Shown: piece by piece, positions 7,670 through 16,352 of the stretch | Layout of the letters: every line of letters starts with the position of its first letter | Position numbering within the stretch: the first letter of the stretch is position 1 | Assembly: GCA_029007295.1 (NCBI GenBank) | Contig: JAQXHN010000017.1 | Location: 1-38,153 of the forward strand | DNA from: Clostridia bacterium | GTDB taxonomy: Bacteria > Bacillota > Clostridia > Oscillospirales > CAG-272 | Length of the DNA stretch: 38,153 nucleotides | Reading direction: 5' to 3' | The notes under the pieces: model-generated | Databases searched by the model: none | Told to the model about the DNA's origin: nothing | Seen by the model: the letters and a program-made list of their open reading frames with translations, nothing else | Program-made: the position numbers and the translations under genes

Positions 7670-8776
7670 ATGAATAATCATAAGCATTTGTTTTACTTTG
7701 ACTTTTTACGCATTTTTGCGTGTATATGCGTTGTTTTTATGCATACGGCGTCCTCCTCGCTTGTAAGGGTGGGGGGCATAGGCTGGGAGATCTTGAACTG
7801 TATTACCTCGCTTGCGTTTTGCGCGGTGCCTCTTTTTTTTATGATGTCCGGGTATCTCCTGCTTTCATCGAATAAAACCTGCGATATAAAAAATCTGTTT
7901 TTGCACAGACTTCCCCGGCTTTTGGTTCCTTTGGCGGTGTGGAGTACAATAGCCTCGGCTTGGCTTTCGTTCGAAAACGGCAAATTCTGCTTTTTAACAT
8001 TTTTGAAAAAGACGCTTTCCTCTGTCGGAACGCCGGTTATGCCCCATTTTTGGTTTATGTACACCTTGATTGCGATGTATCTGATTTCGCCTTTTTTGGC
8101 GAGGGCAATTCAATCTCTCGACAGAAAAGGGCACATTCTCCTGCTGTCGCTTTGTATTTTAAGCATTGCCTCGACGGGAATATGCAATGTGATCCCGTAT
8201 GAGCTGTACTCAAAAATCGTTCCCCTTTCGCTTCGCTCGCTGAAGTTTTTTGAGGGCCATCTTGCAACATTTATTTTGGGATATTATATAGGCTCTCTGA
8301 AAAAGAAAATACCGAGTTATATACCCGTAATTGCCTGCATGGGTATGACCGTATTTGTTGCGTATTTGACATCGGTTCTTTCAAATCGCAACTTCGCCTA
8401 TATTCAAAATTTTCAAAATCAAAACGGCATATTCGAAGTTGTGATTGCGCTTTGCATATTTGTTTTGGCAAAGCAGACGCTCGACCGTCAGCCCGGAATA
8501 TTTAAAAAAGCGCTTTCGACACTTTCTGCGCTTTCGTTTCCGATTTACCTTATGCATAACGTAGTGCTGTCGTTTTTTGAAAAAACCGCTGTATTTCGGG
8601 GCGGCACTCTTATGACTTTTTTATTCACGGCAATTATTTTTGCCGTTTGCGCTTTGTTTTTAACAGCCGTATCGAGCATAAAAGGCGTTTGCTATCTTTT
8701 TTGCGGGGTCACAATTGACAGTGCGTGTGATTCCTGCAACCTGCAGTACGTTTTCGGCAAAAAAATTACAAAATAA
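7670..8776 (+). CDS. Acyltransferase-3 family membrane protein
   Basis: 368 aa from ATG 7670, chosen because GGAG (7661-7664) sits five bases before it and the promoter at 7613-7641 would start transcription after the alternative ATG 7646. The family motifs are FDFLRIFACICVVFMHT at the N-terminus and CAVPLFFMMSGYLL, followed by about eight further membrane helices. It should acylate a cell-surface sugar or polymer. It is only distantly similar to the protein at 4113-5198, with shared motifs but different loops. Residues around 350-360 (VTIDSACDSCNLQ) are Cys-rich, unusual at the C-terminus of this family. Acceptor unknown. Confidence 0.83.
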   Translation: MNNHKHLFYFDFLRIFACICVVFMHTASSSLVRVGGIGWEILNCITSLAFCAVPLFFMMSGYLLLSSNKTCDIKNLFLHRLPRLLVPLAVWSTIASAWLSFENGKFCFLTFLKKTLSSVGTPVMPHFWFMYTLIAMYLISPFLARAIQSLDRKGHILLLSLCILSIASTGICNVIPYELYSKIVPLSLRSLKFFEGHLATFILGYYIGSLKKKIPSYIPVIACMGMTVFVAYLTSVLSNRNFAYIQNFQNQNGIFEVVIALCIFVLAKQTLDRQPGIFKKALSTLSALSFPIYLMHNVVLSFFEKTAVFRGGTLMTFLFTAIIFAVCALFLTAVSSIKGVCYLFCGVTIDSACDSCNLQYVFGKKITK

Positions 8777-8778
8777 TA

Positions 8779-8807
8779 TTGAAGGATTCCGTATGCCGTG
8801 ATATAAT
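8779..8807 (+). promoter_or_regulatory. Promoter of asnA
   Basis: TTGAAG (8779-8784), a 17-bp spacer and TATAAT (8802-8807), 31 bases before the start codon. Confidence 0.7.
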
Positions 8808-8838
8808 AATACGGTAATTATTTGAAAGGCTTAAAATT

Positions 8839-9849
8839 ATGGCAAAAACATTTATTCCGAAGGGCTACCGTACAACTCTCGGTATGTATGATACGCAAAC
8901 TTCGATAGGATTTATTAAAAGACATTTTGAGGACGCATTGGCGAAGGCTCTTTCGTTAAAGCGTGTTTCCGCTCCCTTGTTTGTGGAGCCGAAAACGGGC
9001 TTGAACGATAATTTGAACGGCGTCGAACGGCCTGTTTCTTTTGATATAGCATATGCCGATAAAACGGCGGAGGTGGTTCATTCGCTTGCAAAATGGAAGC
9101 GTCTGGCTCTCAAAGAATACGGATTTTACGCCGGAAACGGTCTGTACACGGATATGAATGCCATACGCCGAGACGAACAACCCCTTGACAATCTTCATTC
9201 CGTTTATACGGATCAGTGGGACTGGGAAAAGGTTATCACGAGGGAGGACAGAACACTCGAATATTTGAAGAATACCGTAAATTCCATCGTGGGCGCTATT
9301 TGCAAAACGCTTGACGAATTAAAGGAAAAGTATCCGGTTATTAAAACAAATATCGAAAGAAACGTAAGCTTCATCACCGCACAGGAGCTGGAGGACATTT
9401 ACCCCGATATGACGCCGAAGGAGAGGGAAAACGCATATCTTCGGGAGCATAAGAGCGCATTTATTATGCAGATAGGCGATAAACTGAAATCCGGAAAGCC
9501 TCACGATTTAAGGGCGCCCGACTACGACGATTGGGCTTTAAACGGCGATATTTTGTTCTGGAACGACGTACTGAACGAGGCAATTGAAATTTCCTCAATG
9601 GGGATTCGTGTAGACGAAAAGTCTCTCGACGAACAGCTGACAAAGGCGAATAAAAACGAGAGAAGAGAGCTTGAATTTCATAAAATGCTTCTTGACGGCA
9701 GACTTCCTTTGACAATCGGCGGAGGTATCGGACAGTCAAGACTTTGTATGCTGCTGCTTGGAAAAGCTCATATCGGCGAGGTACAGGTTTCGGTATGGGA
9801 CGACTATACAATTAAGGTTTGTTCCGAGGCGGATGTTAAGCTCCTGTGA
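8839..9849 (+). CDS. asnA: Aspartate-ammonia ligase (asparagine synthetase A)
   Basis: 336 aa, the normal AsnA length. The fold is related to class II aminoacyl-tRNA synthetases. Recognised segments include [20 protein letters not shown] near residue 50, YTDQWDWEK, and the C-terminal [17 protein letters not shown], which corresponds to class II motif 3 with its ATP-binding Arg. It makes asparagine from aspartate, ammonia and ATP via aspartyl-AMP in the cytoplasm. A GAAAGG ribosome site lies ahead of the ATG. It is a single-gene transcript just upstream of the rpmH operon, where many Firmicutes have dnaA. Confidence 0.95.
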   Translation: MAKTFIPKGYRTTLGMYDTQTSIGFIKRHFEDALAKALSLKRVSAPLFVEPKTGLNDNLNGVERPVSFDIAYADKTAEVVHSLAKWKRLALKEYGFYAGNGLYTDMNAIRRDEQPLDNLHSVYTDQWDWEKVITREDRTLEYLKNTVNSIVGAICKTLDELKEKYPVIKTNIERNVSFITAQELEDIYPDMTPKERENAYLREHKSAFIMQIGDKLKSGKPHDLRAPDYDDWALNGDILFWNDVLNEAIEISSMGIRVDEKSLDEQLTKANKNERRELEFHKMLLDGRLPLTIGGGIGQSRLCMLLLGKAHIGEVQVSVWDDYTIKVCSEADVKLL

Positions 9850-9880
9850 GCGTTTGTTTGCATTATAGAGCAAAAAACAC

Positions 9881-9909
9881 TTGACAAAATTCGGTGTAGA
9901 GTGTATAAT
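9881..9909 (+). promoter_or_regulatory. Strong promoter of the rpmH-jag operon
   Basis: Consensus TTGACA (9881-9886), a 17-bp spacer and TATAAT (9904-9909). A leader of about 45 bases with AAGGAGG precedes rpmH. Such a strong promoter fits a ribosomal protein gene. Confidence 0.9.
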
Positions 9910-9960
9910 ATCGGTTAGACTCGTGGTTTTTGCGACATAAGGGAAGGAGGATTGCGAGAA

Positions 9961-10095
9961 ATGATCAGAACATATCAACCGAAGAAGCTCCAGAGAAAGA
10001 AAGAGCACGGCTTCAGAAAGAGAATGGCTACCGCTAACGGCAGAAAGGTTCTCAAGAGAAGGCGCGCAAAGGGCAGAGAAAGATTAACCTACTAA
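9961..10095 (+). CDS. rpmH: 50S ribosomal protein L34
   Basis: 44 aa. It has the near-invariant L34 pattern: [20 protein letters not shown], then [19 protein letters not shown], ending in RLTY. L34 is a very basic protein of the large subunit. ATG 9961 follows AAGGAGG. It is the first gene of the rpmH-rnpA-yidD-yidC-jag set, conserved across bacteria. Confidence 0.98.
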   Translation: MIRTYQPKKLQRKKEHGFRKRMATANGRKVLKRRRAKGRERLTY

Positions 10096-10141
10096 TGGTA
10101 TTTGCCGTCCCTAAGGGTTGGACTGCAAATCGGAAAATAAT

Positions 10142-10555
10142 ATGAAATACACGGCGATCGGCGAAAATCATCTTTATTCCAAGGCGTACGCCAAGGGCAA
10201 AAAATGCGTTACGGATACGGTTGTAGTGTATGTTTTGCCCGATTTACATGCGGCACGGCTGAAAAGGTCGAATCCGCAAAAACAAAAGATCAACCGCATT
10301 GGATTGACCGTTACCAAGAAAATAGGCGGGGCGGTCACGAGAAACCGTGTGAAACGGATTATTCGTGAAGCATATCGCAGTATTGATTGCAGTAAGGGTG
10401 TTAGATGCGGTTTTTTGGTCGTTATTGTTGCAAGAAACAAGGCGGTCGTGGCAAAGAGCAACGAGGTCGAAAAAGATTTGCTCTATGCCTTGGATAAGCT
10501 GAATATGCTTTATATGCATGCAAACAAAAATAACAATGATTCGGAAGACAAATGA
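10142..10555 (+). CDS. rnpA: Ribonuclease P protein component
   Basis: 137 aa from ATG 10142; the TTG at 10118 would add eight residues with no family counterpart, while MKYTAIGENHLYSKAY begins as RnpA proteins usually do. The RNR signature is present as AVTRNRVKRIIREAYR, which binds the catalytic RNA. The protein helps RNase P cut 5' leaders from pre-tRNA. It follows rpmH by 46 bases and its stop overlaps the yidD start (ATGA, 10552-10555), which implies translational coupling. The ribosome site at the chosen start is weak. Confidence 0.95.
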   Translation: MKYTAIGENHLYSKAYAKGKKCVTDTVVVYVLPDLHAARLKRSNPQKQKINRIGLTVTKKIGGAVTRNRVKRIIREAYRSIDCSKGVRCGFLVVIVARNKAVVAKSNEVEKDLLYALDKLNMLYMHANKNNNDSEDK

Positions 10556-10782
10556 AATATCTGTTTATCGGGCTGATAAAGCTTTACAGAAAATATATTT
10601 CACCGTATAAAAAACCATGCTGTCGATTTACACCGAGCTGCTCCCAATATGCCGTAGAGGCTTTTTCGGAATGGGGAGCTGTTTGCGGTCTGGGACTTAC
10701 CGTATGGAGGGTGCTAAGGTGCAATCCGTTCGGCAAGGGGGGATATGACCCTGTCCCGAAAAGAAAACGAAGAGGCAGATAA
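10552..10782 (+). CDS. yidD: Membrane protein insertion efficiency factor
   Basis: 76 aa. YidD hallmarks: LIKLYRKYISPYKKPCCRFTP, then SCSQYAVEAF, and the C-terminal RCNPFGKGGYDPVP, with three conserved Cys. It is a small amphipathic protein at the inner face of the membrane that aids YidC-dependent insertion. It overlaps the end of rnpA by four bases and precedes yidC by 64 bases, the normal order. Confidence 0.96.
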   Translation: MKYLFIGLIKLYRKYISPYKKPCCRFTPSCSQYAVEAFSEWGAVCGLGLTVWRVLRCNPFGKGGYDPVPKRKRRGR

Positions 10783-10846
10783 TTCTGCTCCGTATGAGTC
10801 ATTTACAGATTGAAGACTCACAAACAAAAAGAAAGAGAATCAGAAA

Positions 10847-12277
10847 ATGAACAATTCCCGACTTAAAATCAGAATAGGCGCGGCATTTACGCTTGTTTTG
10901 ACGGTTTTTGTACTGTTGACGTCTGTTTTTTCCACTGTTTCATATGCGGATAATCAGAACGAGGATGTAAAAACAACCGCCCAAACGGCAGATGGCGCAA
11001 AGGACAGCGCAAAAGAAGAAAATAAATCGGACGAACCGGTAAAGACCGAGGAAAAATCCGACGAAAAAGACACAAAAGGCACCGAAACGGGCACCGAAGC
11101 CGAAAACAAAGAGGAGAAGTTTACCAATAATTACACCTCAAAGGGTATTTGGCAGACGCTTTCTATTCCTTTCGGTTATGTAGTTTGGGCGGCATATCAG
11201 GTAATCTCCGACTACGGTATCGTATTGCTGTTCTTTGCAATAATAATGAAGGCAATACTGTTCCCGTTCGGCATTAAACAGCAGAAAAACTCCGTAAAGC
11301 AGGCTAGACTGCGTCCTAAGGAAATGGCTATTCGCAATAAGTACAAGGGACGAACCGACAAGCCTACTCAGCAGAAGATGCAGCAGGAGATTATGGAGCT
11401 GTATCAGAAGGAAAATTTCAACCCCATGGGCGGTTGTTTGCCTCTCTTATTGCAGTTCCCGATACTTCTTGCTCTCTATCAGGTTGTATACAACCCCTTA
11501 AGACACATGATGCACCTTTCCGTTACCAAGATTGAGCTTCTCGCACAGAAGGTAGTGGATCTCGGAATATCCTCCGTTGCAAGAGGAGATATTGATATTG
11601 TCAGCGCCTATTTCAACTGCAAGGATCCTGCAAAGGTGGCTGATTTTAAGGAATATGCCTCATCGCTCAATATCAATGCCGATTCCTTCCCGAGAATTAA
11701 GATGTTCGGCATCGACCTTTCCGGCACACCGGGCTTTTCGGGAGAAGGTCTGTTGCTAATATGGATTCCGATTGTAACCTTTATCACCGTATTTTTATCG
11801 ATGCGTCTTACAAAGAAGCTGACATATCAGCCAATGCAAAATTCCGACGCAGGCAAGTCAGGATTAATTATGGACCTTGTTATGCCCTTAATGAGTACAT
11901 GGTTTACCTTCCTGTTCCCCGGAATCCTCGGCGTTTACTGGATTTTCCAGAACCTTTTGGGCGTTGTTCAGCAATTTATTCTTAAGAAGATGTATCCCAT
12001 TCCCGTGTTTACCGACGAGGATTACGCAAAGGCGGCAAAGGAAATGGCCGGTAAGGAAATTAAGAAGAAGAAAGCCGCTCCCGGTCAGTATAAGCGTCAT
12101 CCCAATTCGCTTCACCATATCGACGACGATGATGATGACGTGCCTACCGAAAAGGTTACCCGTCAGGGCGAGGGCTCGGAAGAAAAGCAAAGCGCAAGAC
12201 CGACTAATACAAGCGGTATTGTAGATCACGCCGAGCTTAAGGAGGATATCTCTCATACCGATAAGAAAAATAATTGA
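10847..12277 (+). CDS. yidC: Membrane protein insertase YidC/Oxa1 (SpoIIIJ type)
   Basis: 476 aa, long for a Gram-positive YidC (usually about 220-330). The N-terminal hydrophobic segment (residues about 12-35) has no lipobox Cys. A Lys/Glu/Thr-rich stretch of about 60 residues follows. The insertase core starts near 105: GYVVWAAYQV, the first core helix, a cytoplasmic basic hairpin (QQKNSVKQARLRPKEMAIRN), NPMGGCLPLLLQFPILLALY, and the last helices near 370-400. An exported loop of about 80 residues (about 230-305) is longer than usual. The tail is charged and rich in Asp, Lys and Glu. Role: inserts membrane proteins alone or with SecYEG. Confidence 0.95.
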   Translation: MNNSRLKIRIGAAFTLVLTVFVLLTSVFSTVSYADNQNEDVKTTAQTADGAKDSAKEENKSDEPVKTEEKSDEKDTKGTETGTEAENKEEKFTNNYTSKGIWQTLSIPFGYVVWAAYQVISDYGIVLLFFAIIMKAILFPFGIKQQKNSVKQARLRPKEMAIRNKYKGRTDKPTQQKMQQEIMELYQKENFNPMGGCLPLLLQFPILLALYQVVYNPLRHMMHLSVTKIELLAQKVVDLGISSVARGDIDIVSAYFNCKDPAKVADFKEYASSLNINADSFPRIKMFGIDLSGTPGFSGEGLLLIWIPIVTFITVFLSMRLTKKLTYQPMQNSDAGKSGLIMDLVMPLMSTWFTFLFPGILGVYWIFQNLLGVVQQFILKKMYPIPVFTDEDYAKAAKEMAGKEIKKKKAAPGQYKRHPNSLHHIDDDDDDVPTEKVTRQGEGSEEKQSARPTNTSGIVDHAELKEDISHTDKKNN

Positions 12278-12340
12278 GAATCGGACAAGGATAATAAATA
12301 AACAAAAAAATAAATAAGCAATATTTAAGGAAGGTTTATT

Positions 12341-13078
12341 TTGGATAAGGAAATAATAACCACCGGCAGAACCGTAGAGGCGGCAGTTGCAGACGGCGCC
12401 ATGCGTTTGGGCGTTCCGGTAGGTAATGTTGAATATGAAGTGCTTGAGGCGCCGAAGAAGGGCTTTCTCGGATTCGGCGAGGTAGACGCCAAGGTAAGAG
12501 TTTACTGCGTTGAAAGCGCTGATCTTGCAGCTCTGCGTTTTGTCACAACTCTTTTATCGAATTTGGGCATTTCAGCCGACGCGTCGCTCGGCGCAGATAA
12601 TATCTCAAACGGCGACAGACTTATCAGTATATCCGGCGAAGAGGCAGGTATTCTGATAGGACATCACGGAGATACGTTGGAGGCTCTTCAGTATCTTATA
12701 AATCTTGCCGCTAACAAAAAGAGCGACGAGCAGGATATTGCACATATTAAGGTTACACTTGATATTGAAAATTACCGTGCAAAGCGTGAAGATACACTTC
12801 GCCGCTTGGCAAGAGGGGTTGCGTCGAAGGTTCTTCGCTACCGCAAGAGCATTACTCTGGAGCCTATGAGCCCTTATGAAAGAAGAATTATACATTCGGA
12901 AATTCAGAATATCAGGGATGTTACGACTGCATCCATCGGCACCGACAATAACAGAAGAGTAGTGGTATCTCTTGAGGAAAGACACAAGGGACCGAAAAAT
13001 GATCGCCGCCGTCCAAAGGAAGCGCAGACCGCAAACGAAAAGGATGCCGATGCTAATCCGGACAGCACACAGGAATAA
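12341..13078 (+). CDS. jag: RNA-binding protein Jag/KhpB
   Basis: 245 aa from a TTG start preceded by AAGGAAGG. Domains in order: Jag-N (about 4-50, with KKGFLGFGEVDAKV), a KH domain (about 80-150, GILIGHHGDTLEALQYL holding the GxxG loop), and R3H (about 150-212, YRAKREDTLRRLARG and MSPYERRIIHSEIQ). KhpB pairs with KhpA to bind RNA and affects cell envelope growth in other Firmicutes. A charged tail of about 30 residues follows. It is the last gene of the rpmH operon, closed by a strong terminator; mnmE and mnmG, which often follow, are absent. Confidence 0.94.
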   Translation: MDKEIITTGRTVEAAVADGAMRLGVPVGNVEYEVLEAPKKGFLGFGEVDAKVRVYCVESADLAALRFVTTLLSNLGISADASLGADNISNGDRLISISGEEAGILIGHHGDTLEALQYLINLAANKKSDEQDIAHIKVTLDIENYRAKREDTLRRLARGVASKVLRYRKSITLEPMSPYERRIIHSEIQNIRDVTTASIGTDNNRRVVVSLEERHKGPKNDRRRPKEAQTANEKDADANPDSTQE

Positions 13079-13082
13079 GTAT

Positions 13083-13120
13083 AATAATCCGCTGATTTTG
13101 AATAATCAGCGGATTATTTT
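13083..13120 (+). terminator. Terminator of the rpmH-jag operon
   Basis: A perfect 15-bp stem (13083-13097 with 13104-13118) around a 6-nt loop, ending in T residues. Confidence 0.9.
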
Positions 13121-13194
13121 GCATAATACGCAGTAAAATGAACATGTGTAATAATAAATATTCAAAAATAATGAAAAAACTTTCATAAAAACTA

Positions 13195-13223
13195 TTGACA
13201 AACGAGAAATAAAGGTGTATAAT
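13195..13223 (+). promoter_or_regulatory. Promoter of the amino-acid ABC transporter operon
   Basis: Consensus TTGACA (13195-13200), a 17-bp spacer and TATAAT (13218-13223). No riboswitch-like leader is apparent before the ATG at 13270. Confidence 0.88.
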
Positions 13224-13269
13224 ACCGTCATCGAAAAAATATTGCTTATAAATATCGGAGGAAAATGAA

Positions 13270-14151
13270 ATGAAAGCAATCAAACTTATATCAATCGTAC
13301 TCGCAGTAGTAATGTGTGCAATGGCATTCGTTTCCTGCGGCAAAACAGAAACAAAGGAAAACGACGATAAAACGACTGTTGATACAGCGGATACAACCGC
13401 AAGTGCAGACAACGCAGACGGCAAAGACGAAGACAAGGTTCTCACGATGGCAACAAATGCCGCATTCCCGCCTTATGAATTCGTCGAAAACGGCGACTAT
13501 GCCGGAATCGATGTAGAAATTGCAAAAGCAATCGCAGAAAAGCTCGGCATGGAGCTTGAGATCATTGATACCGAATTTGGCTCTATAATAGGCGGTGTTC
13601 AGTCCGGTAAGTATGACATGGGTATGGCAGGTATGACCGTTACGGATGAGCGCAAGGAGTCCGTTGATTTTACAACCTCTTACGCTACCGGCATTCAGTC
13701 GGTTATTGTAAAGGCCGACAGCGAATACACCGACTTTATGGAATTCTATTCCGAGCTCGACGAAGAAGGCACGCCTGTTGCCGTTAAGGAAGGCATCACA
13801 ATCGGCGTTCAGCAGGATACAACCGGTGACATCTACTCATCCTCCGACCCTTCAGGCTGGGGCTTCGGCAAAGAAAATGTAATCCGTTACAAGACAGGTA
13901 ACGACGCAGTTCAGGCGCTCGTTGCGGGAAAGGTTACTGCAGTTATTATAGATAACGAGCCTGCAAAGAGCTACGTTGAGGCAAACGAGGGCTTGAAGAT
14001 ACTTGACGGTGCCTATACCGATGAGGAATATGCAATCTGCGTTGCTAAGGATAACACCGACCTTCTTGACAGCATAAATTCTGCTCTGGAGGAGCTTATC
14101 GACGACGGTGTTGTAGCGGAAATCGTAGAAAAATACATTCCTTCAAAATAA
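13270..14151 (+). CDS. Amino-acid ABC transporter substrate-binding lipoprotein
   Basis: 293 aa. A lipoprotein signal ends at AFVSC, so Cys23 should be lipid-modified. An acidic Thr-rich linker (about 27-56) precedes a family 3 solute-binding domain: TMATNAAFPPYEF, then GIDVEIAKAIAEKLG, SGKYDMGMAGMTVTDERK, and LDSINSALEELIDDG near the end. Such proteins capture polar amino acids or cystine outside the membrane. ATG follows GGAGGAAAATGAA. First gene of a three-gene operon with permease and ATPase. The ligand cannot be fixed from the sequence. Confidence 0.92.
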   Translation: MKAIKLISIVLAVVMCAMAFVSCGKTETKENDDKTTVDTADTTASADNADGKDEDKVLTMATNAAFPPYEFVENGDYAGIDVEIAKAIAEKLGMELEIIDTEFGSIIGGVQSGKYDMGMAGMTVTDERKESVDFTTSYATGIQSVIVKADSEYTDFMEFYSELDEEGTPVAVKEGITIGVQQDTTGDIYSSSDPSGWGFGKENVIRYKTGNDAVQALVAGKVTAVIIDNEPAKSYVEANEGLKILDGAYTDEEYAICVAKDNTDLLDSINSALEELIDDGVVAEIVEKYIPSK

Positions 14152-14166
14152 GACTGAGGTAAAGTG

Positions 14167-14198
14167 AAGGGGGTGGCGAATGTCATCCCCTTTGTTTT
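14167..14198 (+). terminator. Leaky intercistronic hairpin between binding protein and permease
   Basis: AAGGGG-G-TG (14167-14175) pairs with CA-T-CCCCTT (14184-14192), followed by TGTTTT. Its position between binding protein and permease suggests it stabilises the first message or lowers downstream transcription, as often seen in ABC operons. Confidence 0.5.
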
Positions 14199-14211
14199 GG
14201 AATATGCAGAT

Positions 14212-15570
14212 ATGACAGTATGTAACAAAAAGAAAAGAATAATTATTTCGGTAATTGTTGCTGTTGCAATAGTGGCAATTGCCGTATTTCTCGTATTTAA
14301 ACTGAATGCGGGAAGCAGCGATTTAACAAAGGAAGACGCAGTATCTTTGCTAAAAGACGGAATAGACAGCGCAATAAGCAAGGATTCCGAAATTGCACGG
14401 AATATAAGTAAGACTACGGTATATACCGTGAATTCCGTAGACGGAAACGATACCCTTTGCGAGGCCGACGTTGCTGTTGAATACTATGATATCGGCAGTG
14501 AAATCGTTAAAAATATGGAGGCTATCGTCGCACTTGAAGAGGGTACGGCAGACGGAAAACCGTTAAAAAGCGACGCCGTAAAAAGTATTATTCGGGAATA
14601 TGCTTCGGAATGGCAGAAAAATGCGGAAAAGAAAACAGAAAATATTAAGGCGATTTTTACTAAAACCGGCGGTAAGTGGCAATTATACAAATCCCGTGAA
14701 ATAGTCAATCTTTCGGTGGGCGGCATTGTCGACGTTTATGAATCGATAGAAAAAAGCGAAATAAAGGCGCAAAAGCGTCTGGCATCCCTGATCCTTGTAA
14801 GATATGAAACAAACGAACCGGATACGAGAACCTCCTTTGAGAAGGCGTGGGATGAATTAAAGGCTGAGTTCAAGCTTAATTTTATTGACGAAGCCCGTTG
14901 GAAGATGATACTCGACGGTTTCTTAAATACCTTAAAGATTACCTTCGTTTCACTTATAATAGGCATATTAATCGGTATCATAGTAGCGGCTGTCCGTTCT
15001 TCCTTTGATAAGAACGGGGAGGAAATGAAAAAACGGGGCGGCATAGGATATTACATTATTTCATTCTTTAATGTTATTTGTAAAATATACATAACGCTGA
15101 TTCGCGGAACACCTGTTGTTGTACAGCTGTTGATTTATTATTTTATAATATTTGTTTCCATTAAAGACGGTACCGTTGTTGCAATGCTTGCATTCGGATT
15201 TAACTCCGGCGCATATGTTGCCGAGATTTTCCGCGGCGGTATTATGTCTATTGACCAAGGACAGTTTGAAGCGGGAAGAAGCCTCGGTTTTAACTATGTT
15301 TCAACCATGAGATATGTTATTATTCCTCAGGTATTTAAAACCGTTTTGCCGACTCTTTGTAACGAGTTTATCACACTTTTAAAGGAAACATCCATTGCAG
15401 GCTATGTCGGTATAGTCGACCTGACAAAGGCGGGGGATCTAATAAGAGGCAGAACCTTCTCGGCGTTTATGCCGCTTATTGCCGTTGCGCTTGTATATCT
15501 TGTTTGCGTTGTTGTTTTGACATACCTTGTAGGCCGTCTTGAAAGGAGGCTTCGTCGCAGTGAAAGATAA
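14212..15570 (+). CDS. Amino-acid ABC transporter permease with an N-terminal extra domain
   Basis: 452 aa from ATG 14212. An upstream GTG at 14164 has a close GAGGT, but its first codons lie in the intercistronic hairpin, so the start is not settled. Residues about 9-31 form a membrane helix. About 35-175 form a soluble domain with an NTF2/DUF4878-like look (ending [14 protein letters not shown]). The His/Glu/Gln-type permease core starts near 230: [20 protein letters not shown], then RGTPVVVQL, and the EAA loop [20 protein letters not shown] that contacts the ATPase. A usual permease is about 220-240 aa, so roughly half this protein is extra. It may sense or hold substrate at the outer face. 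Confidence 0.88.
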   Translation: MTVCNKKKRIIISVIVAVAIVAIAVFLVFKLNAGSSDLTKEDAVSLLKDGIDSAISKDSEIARNISKTTVYTVNSVDGNDTLCEADVAVEYYDIGSEIVKNMEAIVALEEGTADGKPLKSDAVKSIIREYASEWQKNAEKKTENIKAIFTKTGGKWQLYKSREIVNLSVGGIVDVYESIEKSEIKAQKRLASLILVRYETNEPDTRTSFEKAWDELKAEFKLNFIDEARWKMILDGFLNTLKITFVSLIIGILIGIIVAAVRSSFDKNGEEMKKRGGIGYYIISFFNVICKIYITLIRGTPVVVQLLIYYFIIFVSIKDGTVVAMLAFGFNSGAYVAEIFRGGIMSIDQGQFEAGRSLGFNYVSTMRYVIIPQVFKTVLPTLCNEFITLLKETSIAGYVGIVDLTKAGDLIRGRTFSAFMPLIAVALVYLVCVVVLTYLVGRLERRLRRSER

Positions 15571-16321
15571 TTTTGAGTATACCGGTGAAGTTATCATTGA
15601 TGTTAAGGGCTTGAAGAAGCATTATCTCGGCGGTAAGGTAAAGGCGTTAAACGGAGTAGACTGTCAGATTAAAAAAGGAGAAGTAGTCGTTGTTATAGGT
15701 CCGTCCGGCAGCGGAAAGTCTACTTTTCTGCGCTCTCTTAATCTGCTTGAAATACCGACGCAGGGCACTATCCTTTTTGAGGGAAAAAATATAACGGACA
15801 AAAAAACTAATATCAATTTACACCGCCGTAAAATGGGCATGGTATTCCAGCATTTTTATCTGTTTCCTCATAAAACTATTATAGATAATATGACGCTTGC
15901 CCCGATAAAGGTATTAAAAAAATCAAAGCAGGAAGCGGAAAAAACCGCGATGGAGCTGCTTGACAGAGTAGGTCTTGCGGACAGGGCGACAGCCTATCCC
16001 TCACAGCTTTCCGGCGGACAGAAGCAGAGAGTCGCCATTGTTCGTTCGCTTGCTATGAATCCGGACGTTATGCTTTTCGACGAGCCTACGTCTGCGCTCG
16101 ACCCTGAAATGGTAGGGGAAGTTCTCGATGTAATGAAGAGCCTTGCCGCAGACGGAATGACTATGGTAGTTGTTACCCACGAAATGGGATTTGCAAGGGA
16201 GGTCGGCTCAAGGGTTGTCTTTATGGACGGCGGTGTGATTGTTGAGGAAAATGAGCCGCACGAATTTTTCGAGCACCCTCAAAATCAGAGAACCGTTGAC
16301 TTTTTACGCAAGGTTTTATAA
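15560..16321 (+). CDS. Amino-acid ABC transporter ATPase
   Basis: 253 aa from GTG 15560, ten bases after AAAGGAGG; this start overlaps the permease end by 11 bases. ATPase motifs are complete: Walker [10 protein letters not shown]-loop [11 protein letters not shown], signature LSGGQKQR, Walker [15 protein letters not shown], and switch His in VVTHEMGFA. It belongs to the GlnQ/ArtM type (polar amino-acid uptake) and powers the permease encoded just before. Last gene of the operon, closed by a hairpin shared with the convergent minus-strand gene. Confidence 0.95.
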   Translation: MKDNFEYTGEVIIDVKGLKKHYLGGKVKALNGVDCQIKKGEVVVVIGPSGSGKSTFLRSLNLLEIPTQGTILFEGKNITDKKTNINLHRRKMGMVFQHFYLFPHKTIIDNMTLAPIKVLKKSKQEAEKTAMELLDRVGLADRATAYPSQLSGGQKQRVAIVRSLAMNPDVMLFDEPTSALDPEMVGEVLDVMKSLAADGMTMVVVTHEMGFAREVGSRVVFMDGGVIVEENEPHEFFEHPQNQRTVDFLRKVL

Positions 16322-16352
16322 ATACTGCCGACGGAAAATCCGTCGGCAGTAT
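16322..16352. terminator. Bidirectional terminator between convergent genes
   Basis: A perfect 14-bp stem (16322-16335 with 16339-16352) and an AAA loop. The plus side is followed by ATCATATTTTTAATAT. The minus-strand gene ends at its foot. Confidence 0.8.

Noticed and set aside
10118..10141. TTG start for rnpA
   Set aside because: The extra residues have no family match; MKYTAIGENHL is the usual type of RnpA beginning.
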